Shown: positions 30,734 to 38,406 of the stretch, piece by piece
How positions within the stretch are numbered: the first letter of the stretch is position 1
Layout of the letters: each line of letters begins with the position of its first letter
Origin: Chloroflexota bacterium
Lineage (GTDB): Bacteria; Chloroflexota; Anaerolineae; Promineifilales; Promineifilaceae
NCBI GenBank assembly: GCA_013112725.1
Contig: JABFFZ010000054.1
Span: 1 to 38,406 of the forward strand
Direction of reading: 5' to 3'
Length of the DNA: 38,406 nucleotides
Made by a program: the position numbers and the translations under genes
Notes under the pieces: model-generated
Seen by the model: only the letters and a program-made list of their open reading frames with translations
Databases searched by the model: none
What the model was told of the DNA's origin: nothing

Positions 30734-31333
30734 ATGAACCAGCTAACCAGATACCCATTGACGATTTTAATAATCCTGACCATATTTTCGAGACTGGCCT
30801 GCCGTTTGAGTGAGGCGGGCACGGCCGTGACCCATCCGGCCCCCCCTACCCTACCGCCCTTTGTCACGTATGCGGCCGTACCTGCTCCTGTATTGTTCTC
30901 GCCGGCAGAGGGACAAACGGCAACACCCACTGCGGGGGAGACGGCCGTTGCGCCCCCCATGATGACGGCTAAAGTGGGTCTCTATGTGCGGCGTGGCCCC
31001 AGCACACAATACCCCATCTTGACGGCGCTGCAGGCAGGGGAACAGGCTGAAATTGTCGGTCGCAGTCCTGACGGGTATTGGTGGAAAATTGTCTGCCCTC
31101 ACCCCTATGGCGGGGAGTGTTGGTCATCGGCGCGGGCGGAGTATAGTACGGCCGTTTATGCACAAAGTGTCTCCATCGCGGCTGTACCACCCCTGCCGAC
31201 GGCAACCCCCACAGCCACATTCACACCCACCCCTACCGCTACTGCCACTGCCACGATCACTCCATCGGCCACGCCCACACCAACCGGGACGGCAACGGCC
31301 GTGCCCACATTATCGCCGCCATCCAACCCTTAA
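30734..31333 (+). CDS. exported SH3b-domain protein with Thr/Pro-rich tail
   Basis: It encodes 199 residues. ATG 30734 follows GGAGGG. The signal sequence (YPLTILIILTIFSRLAC) may be a lipobox ending at Cys. Residues about 80-135 form a bacterial SH3 domain (AKVGLYVRRGPSTQYPILTA, GYWWKIVCP, GECWSSA). The last 45 residues are a low-complexity Thr/Pro/Ala tail typical of cell-surface spacers in Chloroflexota. SH3b domains bind peptidoglycan or mediate surface contacts. It stands alone between the reductase and the OmpR-type regulator. Confidence 0.8.
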   Translation: MNQLTRYPLTILIILTIFSRLACRLSEAGTAVTHPAPPTLPPFVTYAAVPAPVLFSPAEGQTATPTAGETAVAPPMMTAKVGLYVRRGPSTQYPILTALQAGEQAEIVGRSPDGYWWKIVCPHPYGGECWSSARAEYSTAVYAQSVSIAAVPPLPTATPTATFTPTPTATATATITPSATPTPTGTATAVPTLSPPSNP

Positions 31334-31373
31334 AGAGGTCATGAAATTGGGACTAGAGGCCCATTGCCTTGTC

Positions 31374-31402
31374 TTGTCAACTCTCTGAATGACCCGTATA
31401 GT
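31374..31402 (+). promoter_or_regulatory. promoter of the OmpR-type regulator
   Basis: TTGTCA (31374-31379), 17 bp spacer and TATAGT (31397-31402). A leader of about 120 nt precedes the ATG at 31533; I see no further signal in it other than the SD. Confidence 0.55.
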
Positions 31403-31532
31403 ATCGGCAGATTGCAACCGGATGTAAACCGCTTTCCTGACGAAATCTTACAGAAAGTGGCGAACATTTTTCAAGAACTTGCCAAAAGCACCACAAAATT
31501 CAAAGGTGGTCACTGTTGCGAGGAGAAAGTGG

Positions 31533-32234
31533 ATGTCAGGCCCCCAAAAAATTCTGGTCATTGATGACAGCCCCGACATGCTAAAAGTATTGACCTTGTT
31601 GCTGACGGAATACGGTTATGAAGTGCTGACTGCTCTCAATGGACAAATTGGTCTGCACCTGGTGGACGAACATCACCCAGATTTGGTAATTCTTGATCTC
31701 AGCATGCCTGGTGTAGATGGTTGGGAAGTGTGCCGCCAAATTCGTACCAAATTGACCATTCCCATTATCATTCTCACGGCCGCCCATGTTACCGATGAAG
31801 ATACGGTTCGCGGTTTGGAATTGGGGGCTAACGACTACATCATCAAGCCATTCAAGAACAGCGTATTGCTGGCGCGCATCCGCAATGCCTTGCGTTGGGC
31901 GGCGCCTGAGGATAACGGGGTCGCTTATGATGATGGCAACCTGGTTATTAACCTGAACTTACGCCAGGTAACGTACAAAGGTGAGCATCTCAACCTGACG
32001 CCAAAGGAGTATGATATGTTGGTGGTGTTGATACAGGCATCGCCACGAGTCGTAACCCATCGGGAATTATTTGATAAAGTGTGGGCCGACTCCTTCCACC
32101 AGTTCGATGTGAACTATGTCCGTATTTTTATTGGGCACCTGCGCAAGAAGTTGGAGAGCAACCCGGCCGATCCGGTGTACATCCACAATGAACGTGGCGT
32201 AGGCTATCGGTTCCAAAAGCACCCAGAAGCTTAG
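31533..32234 (+). CDS. OmpR/PhoB-type response regulator, orphan
   Basis: It encodes 233 residues. ATG 31533 is set by GAGGAG 9 nt upstream. The receiver (6-118) has DD at 11-12, D55 in LVILDLSMPG, T in IILTAA and K in YIIKPF. The C-terminal winged helix has LNLTPKEYDMLVVLI, THRELFDKVW and YVRIFIGHLRKKLE, ending GVGYRFQK. No histidine kinase is adjacent. The stop codons of this gene and of parB overlap (CTTAGTC at 32230-32236), so the genes converge with no space for a terminator. Confidence 0.93.
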   Translation: MSGPQKILVIDDSPDMLKVLTLLLTEYGYEVLTALNGQIGLHLVDEHHPDLVILDLSMPGVDGWEVCRQIRTKLTIPIIILTAAHVTDEDTVRGLELGANDYIIKPFKNSVLLARIRNALRWAAPEDNGVAYDDGNLVINLNLRQVTYKGEHLNLTPKEYDMLVVLIQASPRVVTHRELFDKVWADSFHQFDVNYVRIFIGHLRKKLESNPADPVYIHNERGVGYRFQKHPEA

Positions 32235-33331
32235 TCTTCACCGAGGGCCTTAATCAGACTCCGCACATCTTGTTCCACCAGATGCAGTAAACGTAATACT
32301 TCTTGACGCTCGGCGGGGGTCAAGCCGTCGCGTTGAATGCGCGCCAGGTGTTGGCGTATATAGCTTAACCGGGTGGTATTGGTGACACGGGTGGCGCCCG
32401 GCGCTAAGCTGTTTGAGAAGGTATCGGGTGTAGACACGGCCGTTGCCGGCAACTCCTCGATCTCATCTGGTAATATGGCCTTTTCCGGCCATTTAATGAT
32501 TGGTAATGATTCCGGCGCCGGATTCCTGAGGTCGCGGATGGTCTGGTAAACGGTGCGGTCGGGATTTTCTTTCAACAGGCGGGCCACATCTCTGACCTCG
32601 TCGGGGGTAATGTCGCCGGCCAGACGAGCCTTATGCAGGGCGCGCTGCTGCGATGGTTTGAGTCCCTGGTAGATGCGGGTGTCACGTTCGCTGATACGGC
32701 CGTCGCGCACATCCTCCTTGATCTCATCCGGCAAATTCAAGAGTTGAATCAACTGGTGAATCCGCTGCCGTGAATAGCCTAACCGCTGCCCCACCTTTGC
32801 CCAGGTAATCTTGTTGCCCCAGGGCTGATCGCCAGAAACACCTTCTTCCTGTGCTTTTTCCAGTTCATCCTGCATCAAATCCCGTAGATGCAGCAGCCCC
32901 CCGGCCCGGTCTACGTCATTCAAATCTTCGCGCTGAATATTCTCCACCAACTGGCGCACAAAGCGCGTCGTTTCATCATAATCCCGCCGCCGCACCACCG
33001 CCGGAATCGTCTCCAGGCCGGCCATTTTGGCCGCCCGCCAACGCCGTTCTCCATGCACAATGAGATAGTGGTTGGGTCGAATTTCCGTCACTTCAATCGG
33101 CTGAATCACGCCATCTTGCTGAATGCTGTCGCTTAACTCTTGCAAGCTCTCCGTGGGGAACGAGCGTCGGGGCTGCGCCCCATCTGGCTGAATGGCGTCC
33201 AGGCGAATGGCCAGCAGTTGCATACCGGCCGACTGTTCGACGTCGTCTACGGCCGTGAACAGCTTTTGCAGGTCGCCTGATTGTGGTTTAATCGGTTGGG
33301 ATAGGGTAACTTTGGGCCGTTTGCGCGTCAT
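32231..33331 (-). CDS. parB: chromosome/plasmid partition protein ParB
   Basis: It encodes 366 residues from ATG 33331, directly after the parA stop (TAA-G-ATG). The ParB/Srx CTP-binding domain (about 38-130) includes LDAIQPDGAQPRRSFPTESL and the CTP motif GERRWRA (94-100), followed by FVRQLVENIQREDLNDVDRA. The central HTH (TWAKVGQRLGYSRQRIHQLI) recognises parS. A 70-residue linker leads to a C-terminal dimerisation-like helix (RLSYIRQHLARIQRDGLTPA). It loads as a clamp at parS and works with ParA in origin segregation. A near-consensus parS lies at 24862. Confidence 0.92.
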   Translation of the reverse strand: MTRKRPKVTLSQPIKPQSGDLQKLFTAVDDVEQSAGMQLLAIRLDAIQPDGAQPRRSFPTESLQELSDSIQQDGVIQPIEVTEIRPNHYLIVHGERRWRAAKMAGLETIPAVVRRRDYDETTRFVRQLVENIQREDLNDVDRAGGLLHLRDLMQDELEKAQEEGVSGDQPWGNKITWAKVGQRLGYSRQRIHQLIQLLNLPDEIKEDVRDGRISERDTRIYQGLKPSQQRALHKARLAGDITPDEVRDVARLLKENPDRTVYQTIRDLRNPAPESLPIIKWPEKAILPDEIEELPATAVSTPDTFSNSLAPGATRVTNTTRLSYIRQHLARIQRDGLTPAERQEVLRLLHLVEQDVRSLIKALGED

Positions 33332-33332
33332 C

Positions 33333-34133
33333 TTATTTCTTGTTCCTGGCAACCTCTTTATGCGCGATCTGGCGGGCCACCTGCCGGTATGCTTCAGCGC
33401 CCTGCCCGCGTGGCTCATAAGCCAGAATACTTTGCCCGGCCACGGCGCTCTCGGCAAACCGCACCGAACGCTTGATGACCGGTTCAAAAATATGCACACC
33501 CGCGCCATATTGCTGCCCCACCGCTTCCTGAATGTCACGGGTGAGCGTGGTGCGGGGGTCGGCCATCGTTAGCAATATCCCCTCAATTGCCAGTTTGGCA
33601 TTGAGCTTCTTGCGCCGTACTGTTTCAATGGTGGACAAAATCATCAATGCCCCCCGCGCCGCCAGGTATTCTGTCTGAATGGGAATGATGACGCTGTGCG
33701 CGGCCGTCAGGGCATTGATCACCAGCAGCCCCAATGACGGATTGCAATCAATCAGAATATAATCGTAGGCATCTTCAATGGGTTTCAACACGGTACGCAA
33801 TACTTGTTCCCGGCTCAACGTGTTCATCAAGGAAATCTCAATCAGGCTCAGTTCTGGCTGGGCGGGCATGAGGTGAAACGCTTCATCGGTCTCGTAGATG
33901 GAACCAGCGGCATTACTTTCATACCCATCCACTTCTGCTTTCAGGGCATCATAAACCGAGGGGGAAATCTGGTCAGGGTCAAAGCCGGCGTGTTGGGTCA
34001 GATTACTTTGTGGGTCCAAATCTACCGCCAGCACCCGATAGCCCGCTTCACTCAAAGCAGCCGCCAGGTTAATGGTCGTGGTCGTTTTGCCCACCCCCCC
34101 TTTTTGCATGGCAATGGCAATGATTTTGCTCAT
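33333..34133 (-). CDS. parA: partition ATPase ParA (Soj family)
   Basis: It encodes 266 residues. ATG 34133 has AGGAG upstream, and the longer frame to 34193 is rejected because the family begins at MSKIIAIAMQKGG. The deviant Walker A is KGGVGKT (11-17), the switch region VLAVDLDPQSNLTQ, and the second acidic motif YDYILIDCNPSLG. There is no N-terminal HTH, so it is the chromosomal Soj type rather than the plasmid P1 type. It forms an ATP-dependent DNA-bound gradient. Cotranscribed with parB, one base apart. Its upstream region has three GTGTTAT sites. Confidence 0.93.
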   Translation of the reverse strand: MSKIIAIAMQKGGVGKTTTTINLAAALSEAGYRVLAVDLDPQSNLTQHAGFDPDQISPSVYDALKAEVDGYESNAAGSIYETDEAFHLMPAQPELSLIEISLMNTLSREQVLRTVLKPIEDAYDYILIDCNPSLGLLVINALTAAHSVIIPIQTEYLAARGALMILSTIETVRRKKLNAKLAIEGILLTMADPRTTLTRDIQEAVGQQYGAGVHIFEPVIKRSVRFAESAVAGQSILAYEPRGQGAEAYRQVARQIAHKEVARNKK

Positions 34134-34165
34134 AGGGTCTCCTGATTTCACTGTTTCGATTGCAA

Positions 34166-34239
34166 CGATAACACGGATAAGACAAATTTCCAATTGGTAA
34201 AATATAACGCATCGTGTTATAAATGACGCACTGTGTTAT
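34166..34239. promoter_or_regulatory. three GTGTTAT sites between parA and the GMC gene (candidate operator)
   Basis: ATAACAC at 34168-34174 is inverted relative to GTGTTAT at 34214-34220 and 34233-34239. The last two belong to 14 bp direct repeats ACGCATCGTGTTAT and ACGCACTGTGTTAT starting 19 bp apart. It lies in the 141 bp divergent gap. Confidence 0.5.
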
Positions 34240-34274
34240 CGGTTTAGTTGTTTGTTACCAAATGGATAAATGTC

Positions 34275-36044
34275 ATGAGCAAATCCTCTCTTTCCCCGGA
34301 TGATTGTTTTGATTTTGTCATCATTGGCTCTGGCTTTGGTGGCAGTGTGTCGGCTATGCGCCTCTCTGAGAAAGGGTATCGCGTCCTGGTCTTGGAGCGC
34401 GGCAAACGTTACACCGCTTCTGATTTCCCCAAAACAAATTGGAACATATTCAAATATCTCTGGCTGCCGGCGGCTCGCTGTTTTGGTTTCATGGGCATCA
34501 ACTTCTTGAATGACATCGTGATCCTGAACGGCAGCGGCGTGGGCGGCGGCAGTCTGGTGTATGCCAGCACCCATATTCAACCACCAGACAGGTTTTTTGA
34601 AGCCGAAGAATGGCGCGATCTGGCCGATTGGAAGTCAGAACTGATGCCATTCTATGAACTGGCTAACCGGATGTTGGGTACGGCCGAGAACCCCAAGCTG
34701 TGGCCGGCCGACCATCGTCTTTATGAAATTGCCAAAGAGTTAAAGAGGGAGCATACCTTTACGCCGACGCCGGTGGGTATCCTCTTTGGGGAACCGGGCA
34801 AGACGGTGCCTGACCCTTATTTTGGTGGCGAGGGGCCGGATCGCGCGGGGTGTATTTATTGTGGCGGCTGTATGGTGGGGTGCAAACACAATGCCAAGAA
34901 CACGTTGGATAAAAACTATCTCTATTTTGCAGAGAAATGGGGGACACAGGTGCAGGCCGAGGCGAATGTGTTGGATATACGGCCGTACTACGACTCCCAA
35001 CCCGACGATGCCCGCTACGAAATTGTGTATGAACGCACCACCGATTGGGTCTTCAAACGCAAAAGCAGCGTGCGCGCTCGGCATGTGATTGTCTCGGCCG
35101 GTGTATTGGGTACCATGAATTTGCTGCTGCGCTGCCGCGACGAAACACAGAGCCTGCCCCTGCTTTCGCCGCGGTTAGGCGTGCATGTCCGCAGCAATAG
35201 CGAAGCCTTCTCCGGGGTCACCGCTCGTACTGGCGAAGTGGATTACTCTGAAGGTGTGGCCATCACCTCCCATTTTTGGATTGACGATGTGACCAGCGTG
35301 GAGCCAGTGCGCTATCCACGTGGGTCATCGTTTATCCGCAATTTGACGGTGCCGCTGGTGGATTTGCACGGCACGGCCTGGCAGCGTTTGGGGCGGTTTA
35401 TTGTCTATGGCCTCAAGAACCCCTACGACTTTTTGAAATCCCGTGTTTTGCCAGACTGGTCACGGGACACTACCATTTTGATGATCATGCAGACGGTGGA
35501 GAATCGGTTGAACATTAAACGTGGCCGTAACTTGTTTACGCTGGGCCGTAAAGGGTTGGTCACGGAACAAGACAGCCATCTGCCCATCCCCACCATTATT
35601 GATGCCGGTGAATATGTTGTGAAACGCTTTGCCGAATTGTCTGATGGCGCCACAATGGGCAGCATGCAAGAATTGTTGCTGAACATTCCGACGACGGCCC
35701 ATATTTTGGGCGGTTGTAACATTGGCGCTGATGTTAACTCTGGGGTAGTAAACATTCGCCAGGAGGTGTTTAACTATCCGGGCCTATATGTGGTAGATGG
35801 TTCGGTGATCCCGGCAAATTTGGGCGTAAATCCCAGTTTAACGATTACGGCGTTGGCGGAACGAGCCATGAGTTTGATCCCACCAAAGGAAGAGGCAGAA
35901 GCGGTACGGCCGTTGACACGCCCTACTTCCCTGCCCCAACCGGCTGCCCCATCCAACCAGCTGAAAAAGGCGCTGGCATTTGGTACAGTTGGCGTGCTGG
36001 CGGCTGTGGCCGTCTTTAGCCTGTTAAAACGAAAGATTTATTGA
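34275..36044 (+). CDS. GMC/cholesterol-oxidase-like FAD oxidoreductase with C-terminal membrane anchor
   Basis: It encodes 589 residues from ATG 34275. The FAD Rossmann motif GSGFGG (18-23) sits in DFVIIGSGFGGSVSAMRL. GSGVGGGSLVYAS is the second FAD loop. A cysteine cluster CIYCGGCMVGCKHNAKNT is present, as in sterol-oxidase-like relatives, and could hold an Fe-S cluster. HILGGCNIGADVNSGVVN and YVVDGSVIPANLGVNPSLTI are the C-terminal catalytic/FAD motifs. The last 25 residues (ALAFGTVGVLAAVAVFSLL then KRK) form a single TM tail. It likely oxidises an alcohol or sterol at the membrane, and the downstream ALDH could take the aldehyde. Divergent from parA. Confidence 0.88.
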   Translation: MSKSSLSPDDCFDFVIIGSGFGGSVSAMRLSEKGYRVLVLERGKRYTASDFPKTNWNIFKYLWLPAARCFGFMGINFLNDIVILNGSGVGGGSLVYASTHIQPPDRFFEAEEWRDLADWKSELMPFYELANRMLGTAENPKLWPADHRLYEIAKELKREHTFTPTPVGILFGEPGKTVPDPYFGGEGPDRAGCIYCGGCMVGCKHNAKNTLDKNYLYFAEKWGTQVQAEANVLDIRPYYDSQPDDARYEIVYERTTDWVFKRKSSVRARHVIVSAGVLGTMNLLLRCRDETQSLPLLSPRLGVHVRSNSEAFSGVTARTGEVDYSEGVAITSHFWIDDVTSVEPVRYPRGSSFIRNLTVPLVDLHGTAWQRLGRFIVYGLKNPYDFLKSRVLPDWSRDTTILMIMQTVENRLNIKRGRNLFTLGRKGLVTEQDSHLPIPTIIDAGEYVVKRFAELSDGATMGSMQELLLNIPTTAHILGGCNIGADVNSGVVNIRQEVFNYPGLYVVDGSVIPANLGVNPSLTITALAERAMSLIPPKEEAEAVRPLTRPTSLPQPAAPSNQLKKALAFGTVGVLAAVAVFSLLKRKIY

Positions 36045-36081
36045 TGACCGCTACCGGTCATCAATAACCAGGAGAGATATT

Positions 36082-37737
36082 ATGGGAGTGACTACTGTGA
36101 AAGGCCGGACGCTCAACGGCCGTGTCGAAACCTTACCCTTCATCAACCCCGCCACCAGCGAACAATTTGGCGAAGTGACCACCGCGACTCAGGCTGACGT
36201 AACGGCTGCCCGGCAGGAAATGGCCGCCGCTGCCAAAGTGTGGGCCGCCAAACCGCTGAAAGAACGCATCCACATTTTGCGTAAGCTGCAAACATTGCTC
36301 ATTGATGAGCTGGATGAAATCACGGCCGTGATGAACAAGGACAACGGTAAAAGTCGCCAGGACGCCCTCATTGAGATTTTCGTCACCGTTGACCTGATGA
36401 CCCAGTACATGAAACAGGCGCCCCACTGGTTGCGCCGCCGTCGTGTTTCGCCCGGTCTGCAAATTTTCAAACAATGTTACGTGGAGCACAAGCCACACGG
36501 CGTTGTGGCTGTCATTGGCCCCTGGAATTACCCCTTTGTGCTGTTGGTGCCGCCCATTTTTTCCGCCTTGTTAGCCGGGAATGCCGTCATTGCCAAACCT
36601 TCGGAGGTCACGGCTGCCACCGGAGTTCTGATTGAAAGCCTTTTTAAGCGGATTCCCGAATTAGCTCCATTTGTGCGCTTTTTGCATGGCGACGGCCGTG
36701 TCGGTGCCGCCCTGGTGCAATCCAAACCCGACCTCATTTACCTGACCGGTTCTGTTTCCACCGGCAAAAAAATCATGCAGGCCGCCGCTGAAAACCTGAC
36801 GCCCGTCATCTTTGAACTGGGCAGCAAAGACCCCATGATCGTGCTTGAAGATGCCGACATCCAGCAGGCGGCTAAATGGGGCGTCTGGGGCGCTTTTTAC
36901 AACAGCGGTCAAACCTGTGTCTCTGTTGAGCGTGTGTATGTGGTCGAGGCAGTGTATGAACAATTTGTGCAGGCGGTGTTGGCCGAGGCCAGTAACCTGG
37001 ATATTGGCTACTCGCCCGATATCAACAATGCTTTCCACATGGGGCCGCTCACCTTCCAGCGTCAGATTGACATTATTGAGGATCACCTGCAAGACGCGCT
37101 GTCCAAAGGAGCCAAAATAATCGCCGGTGGTAAACGGGATGGCATGTTTATGCAACCAACGGTGATGGTAAATGTGGATCACACCATGAAGCTGATGCAG
37201 GATGAAACATTTGGCCCGATCATGCCCATTATGAAGGTGGCCGATGAAACGGACGCCATCCACCTGGCCAATCATTCTTATATGGGGCTGGGCGCCTCCG
37301 TTTGGAGTCGTGACCTGAAACGGGCCGAACGCATTGCCCATCAACTGGAAACCGGCTCGGTCAATATCAATGACACCATCACCCATTTTGCCATTCCTAA
37401 TTTGCCTTTTGGTGGGGTGAAACAGTCGGGCAACGGCCGTGCCCATGGCGAAGAAGATTTGCTACAATTCACTTCCAGCCGGGCCTACATCGTTAGCCCT
37501 GGTCCCCACCCCCTGGACATTGCCACCATCCTCCGCCGACCCAACACTTATAACTTGAACAAAGCCATTCTCAAACTGGTTTTTGGCACAACTCCGCAGC
37601 AAAAATTGGGGCCACTGACCGAATTGTTACCGGCTGAACCGGCTAACGTGAAAACAATGGGTAAAGTGGCGGCTATAGCAGGTGTAGCCATTACGGTGTT
37701 GACCATTCTGGTCACACTTAGCCGTCGCAAAGGTTGA
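36082..37737 (+). CDS. aldehyde dehydrogenase with C-terminal membrane anchor
   Basis: It encodes 551 residues from ATG 36082 with AGGAGA upstream, 37 bp after the oxidoreductase. The NAD(P) aldehyde dehydrogenase superfamily is shown by IGPWNYPFVLLVPPIFSALL, GSVSTGKKI, general base E245 in FELGSKDPMIVLED and the nucleophile C279 in NSGQTCVSVERVYV, then NLPFGGVKQSGNGRAHGEE. The family is normally about 460-500 residues; the extra C-terminus ends with a TM helix (VAAIAGVAITVLTILVTL) and SRRKG, as in membrane-bound fatty-aldehyde dehydrogenases. It oxidises an aldehyde to the acid. Operon with the GMC gene; terminator at 37758. Confidence 0.92.
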   Translation: MGVTTVKGRTLNGRVETLPFINPATSEQFGEVTTATQADVTAARQEMAAAAKVWAAKPLKERIHILRKLQTLLIDELDEITAVMNKDNGKSRQDALIEIFVTVDLMTQYMKQAPHWLRRRRVSPGLQIFKQCYVEHKPHGVVAVIGPWNYPFVLLVPPIFSALLAGNAVIAKPSEVTAATGVLIESLFKRIPELAPFVRFLHGDGRVGAALVQSKPDLIYLTGSVSTGKKIMQAAAENLTPVIFELGSKDPMIVLEDADIQQAAKWGVWGAFYNSGQTCVSVERVYVVEAVYEQFVQAVLAEASNLDIGYSPDINNAFHMGPLTFQRQIDIIEDHLQDALSKGAKIIAGGKRDGMFMQPTVMVNVDHTMKLMQDETFGPIMPIMKVADETDAIHLANHSYMGLGASVWSRDLKRAERIAHQLETGSVNINDTITHFAIPNLPFGGVKQSGNGRAHGEEDLLQFTSSRAYIVSPGPHPLDIATILRRPNTYNLNKAILKLVFGTTPQQKLGPLTELLPAEPANVKTMGKVAAIAGVAITVLTILVTLSRRKG

Positions 37738-37757
37738 TGTCGGAAAGTCAGAAAACG

Positions 37758-37794
37758 AAAAAGCGATCCTGACACAAATCAGGATCGCTTTTTT
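37758..37794 (+). terminator. strong bidirectional rho-independent terminator
   Basis: AAAAAGCGATCCTGA, 6 nt loop, exact complement and a T-run. It serves the aldehyde dehydrogenase and the converging HtrA fragment. Confidence 0.93.
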
Positions 37795-37811
37795 ATGACC
37801 TGCTCATAACT

Positions 37812-38324
37812 TTAGTTGCCAGACGGCCGTGCCTGCAACGTCAGCGGAATCACCTGCACCTGCCCATTCCGCAGCACGTGTACCTGGATGGTCTGGCCGA
37901 CGGCCGTATACTGCACAATATGGTCGACCAGATCGCTAAACGTGCTGATTGGTTTGTTATCAATTGCCACAATCACATCCCCGCCCATGCCGGCGGCATT
38001 AGCTGCCCGCAAACCGGCGGTATCTGCCGGGCCACCGCTCACCAGACCGCTGATTAAAATACCCCGCTGTTCATTGGGCAAACCCAATTGTCCGGCGTTA
38101 TTGGCCGTCACTTCCACCCCAGAGATACCCAACCAGGGATATTGGGCACGGCCGTTGGCGATCAACTGTGGTATCACGGCTTGCACCAGATTGGAGGGGA
38201 TGGCATAGCCAATGCCCGACGAGCCACGCACCGGGGATTCAATGCGCGAATTGACACCAATGACACGGCCGTATAAATCTATACCTTGAAAGGGCATAAA
38301 CTGACATTCTGATCTGAAACCCAC
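37812..38324 (-). pseudogene. 5'-truncated HtrA/DegP-type serine protease (PDZ end)
   Basis: The 170-codon frame contains only the last strand of an S1C protease domain (DLYGRVIGVNSRIESPVRGS, SGIGYAIPSNLVQAVIPQLI) and a complete PDZ domain (WLGISGVEVTANNAGQLGLP, LVSGGPADTAGLRAANAAGM, GDVIVAIDNKPISTFSDLVD). The catalytic His, Asp and the GNSGGP Ser segment, expected just before DLYGRVIG, are missing. Similarity stops at about 38290 and the preceding residues (MGFRSECQFMPFQGI) are unrelated, while the promoter of the next gene occupies the space. It is a remnant, though a PDZ-only protein from ATG 38297 or 38324 cannot be excluded. Confidence 0.8.
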
Positions 38325-38352
38325 TTGGCAGCAAACAAGAGAAAGCTATACT
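38325..38352 (+). promoter_or_regulatory. promoter of the gene starting at 38385
   Basis: TTGGCA (38325-38330), 16 bp spacer and TATACT (38347-38352), predicting a start near 38359. GAGGAG lies at 38367-38372 and AAAGGA directly before the ATG. Confidence 0.55.
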
Positions 38353-38384
38353 CCGCGGTTTTTATTGAGGAGTTAGAAAAGGAC

Positions 38385-38406
38385 ATGATCAAGCTGAGTT
38401 TCACAC
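38385..38406 (+). CDS. 5' end of a gene running off the window
   Basis: ATG 38385 behind AAAGGA and a good promoter begins MIKLSFT, with only seven codons visible. No function can be assigned. Confidence 0.45.

Noticed and set aside
1..38406. tRNA, rRNA or transposase genes
   Set aside because: I scanned the intergenic regions for TPsiC-arm-like segments and for DDE or recombinase motifs and saw none convincing.

Overview
The window looks like chromosomal DNA of a filamentous or otherwise uncultured Chloroflexota (Anaerolineae/Ardenticatenia-like). This is an inference from content, not a database match. The grounds are a moderately GC-rich genome, secreted and lipoproteins with Thr/Pro-rich linkers, a three-domain FAS1 lipoprotein, an SH3b protein, a NACHT NTPase, DUF1361/DUF4173/DUF6504 proteins, and no outer-membrane biogenesis genes. 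Two DNA-level signatures run through the window. The palindromic octamer ACGGCCGT occurs roughly 85 times by eye, about one per 450 bp where about one in total would be expected. Many gene junctions also hold hairpins built from degenerate 7-9 bp tandem units, several of which carry the stop codons of the flanking genes.

Layout. 1-2122 (minus): a signal-peptide/TM-anchored NACHT STAND NTPase, split by a one-base frameshift and running off the left edge. 2238-4112: an accessory patch with a two-gene small-protein pair, a P22_AR_N/ORF6C antirepressor and a broken Bro-N gene. 4216-9285: an SsuABC/ThiXYZ-type ABC importer (permease, ATPase, permease, a secreted CAP-domain protein, substrate-binding lipoprotein) closed by a strong terminator. 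9380-13393: a truncated aldo/keto reductase, a small ORF, a MocR regulator and the triple FAS1 lipoprotein. 13481-14806: threonine synthase. 14975-18377: an uncharacterised module (RHH-like protein, ExeA/TniB-like AAA ATPase, 0.6 kb noncoding region with a candidate structured RNA, winged-helix protein). 18416-22304: an MBL-fold hydrolase convergent with a NarL-type two-component pair. 22450-26036: membrane proteins (VanZ-like, DUF4173, a nonsense-interrupted DUF1361, an unknown). 26313-28999: a radical SAM DNA-repair-type protein, a beta-propeller lipoprotein and DUF6504. 29036-32234: an aldo/keto reductase, an SH3b protein and an OmpR-type regulator. 32231-34133: parAB. 34275-37737: a GMC oxidoreductase and an aldehyde dehydrogenase, both with C-terminal membrane anchors. 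37812-38324: a 5'-truncated HtrA fragment; a new plus-strand gene begins at 38385.

Working together: the ABC genes form one importer; the GMC oxidase and ALDH form a plausible membrane-tethered alcohol-to-aldehyde-to-acid pair; ParA/ParB may act on a parS-like site about 8 kb away inside the DUF1361 gene. Several genes have a -10 box only 6-9 nt before the ATG, suggesting leaderless transcripts. Four genes are visibly damaged by truncation or nonsense codons, and the NACHT gene by a homopolymer frameshift, so either decay or assembly error must be considered.
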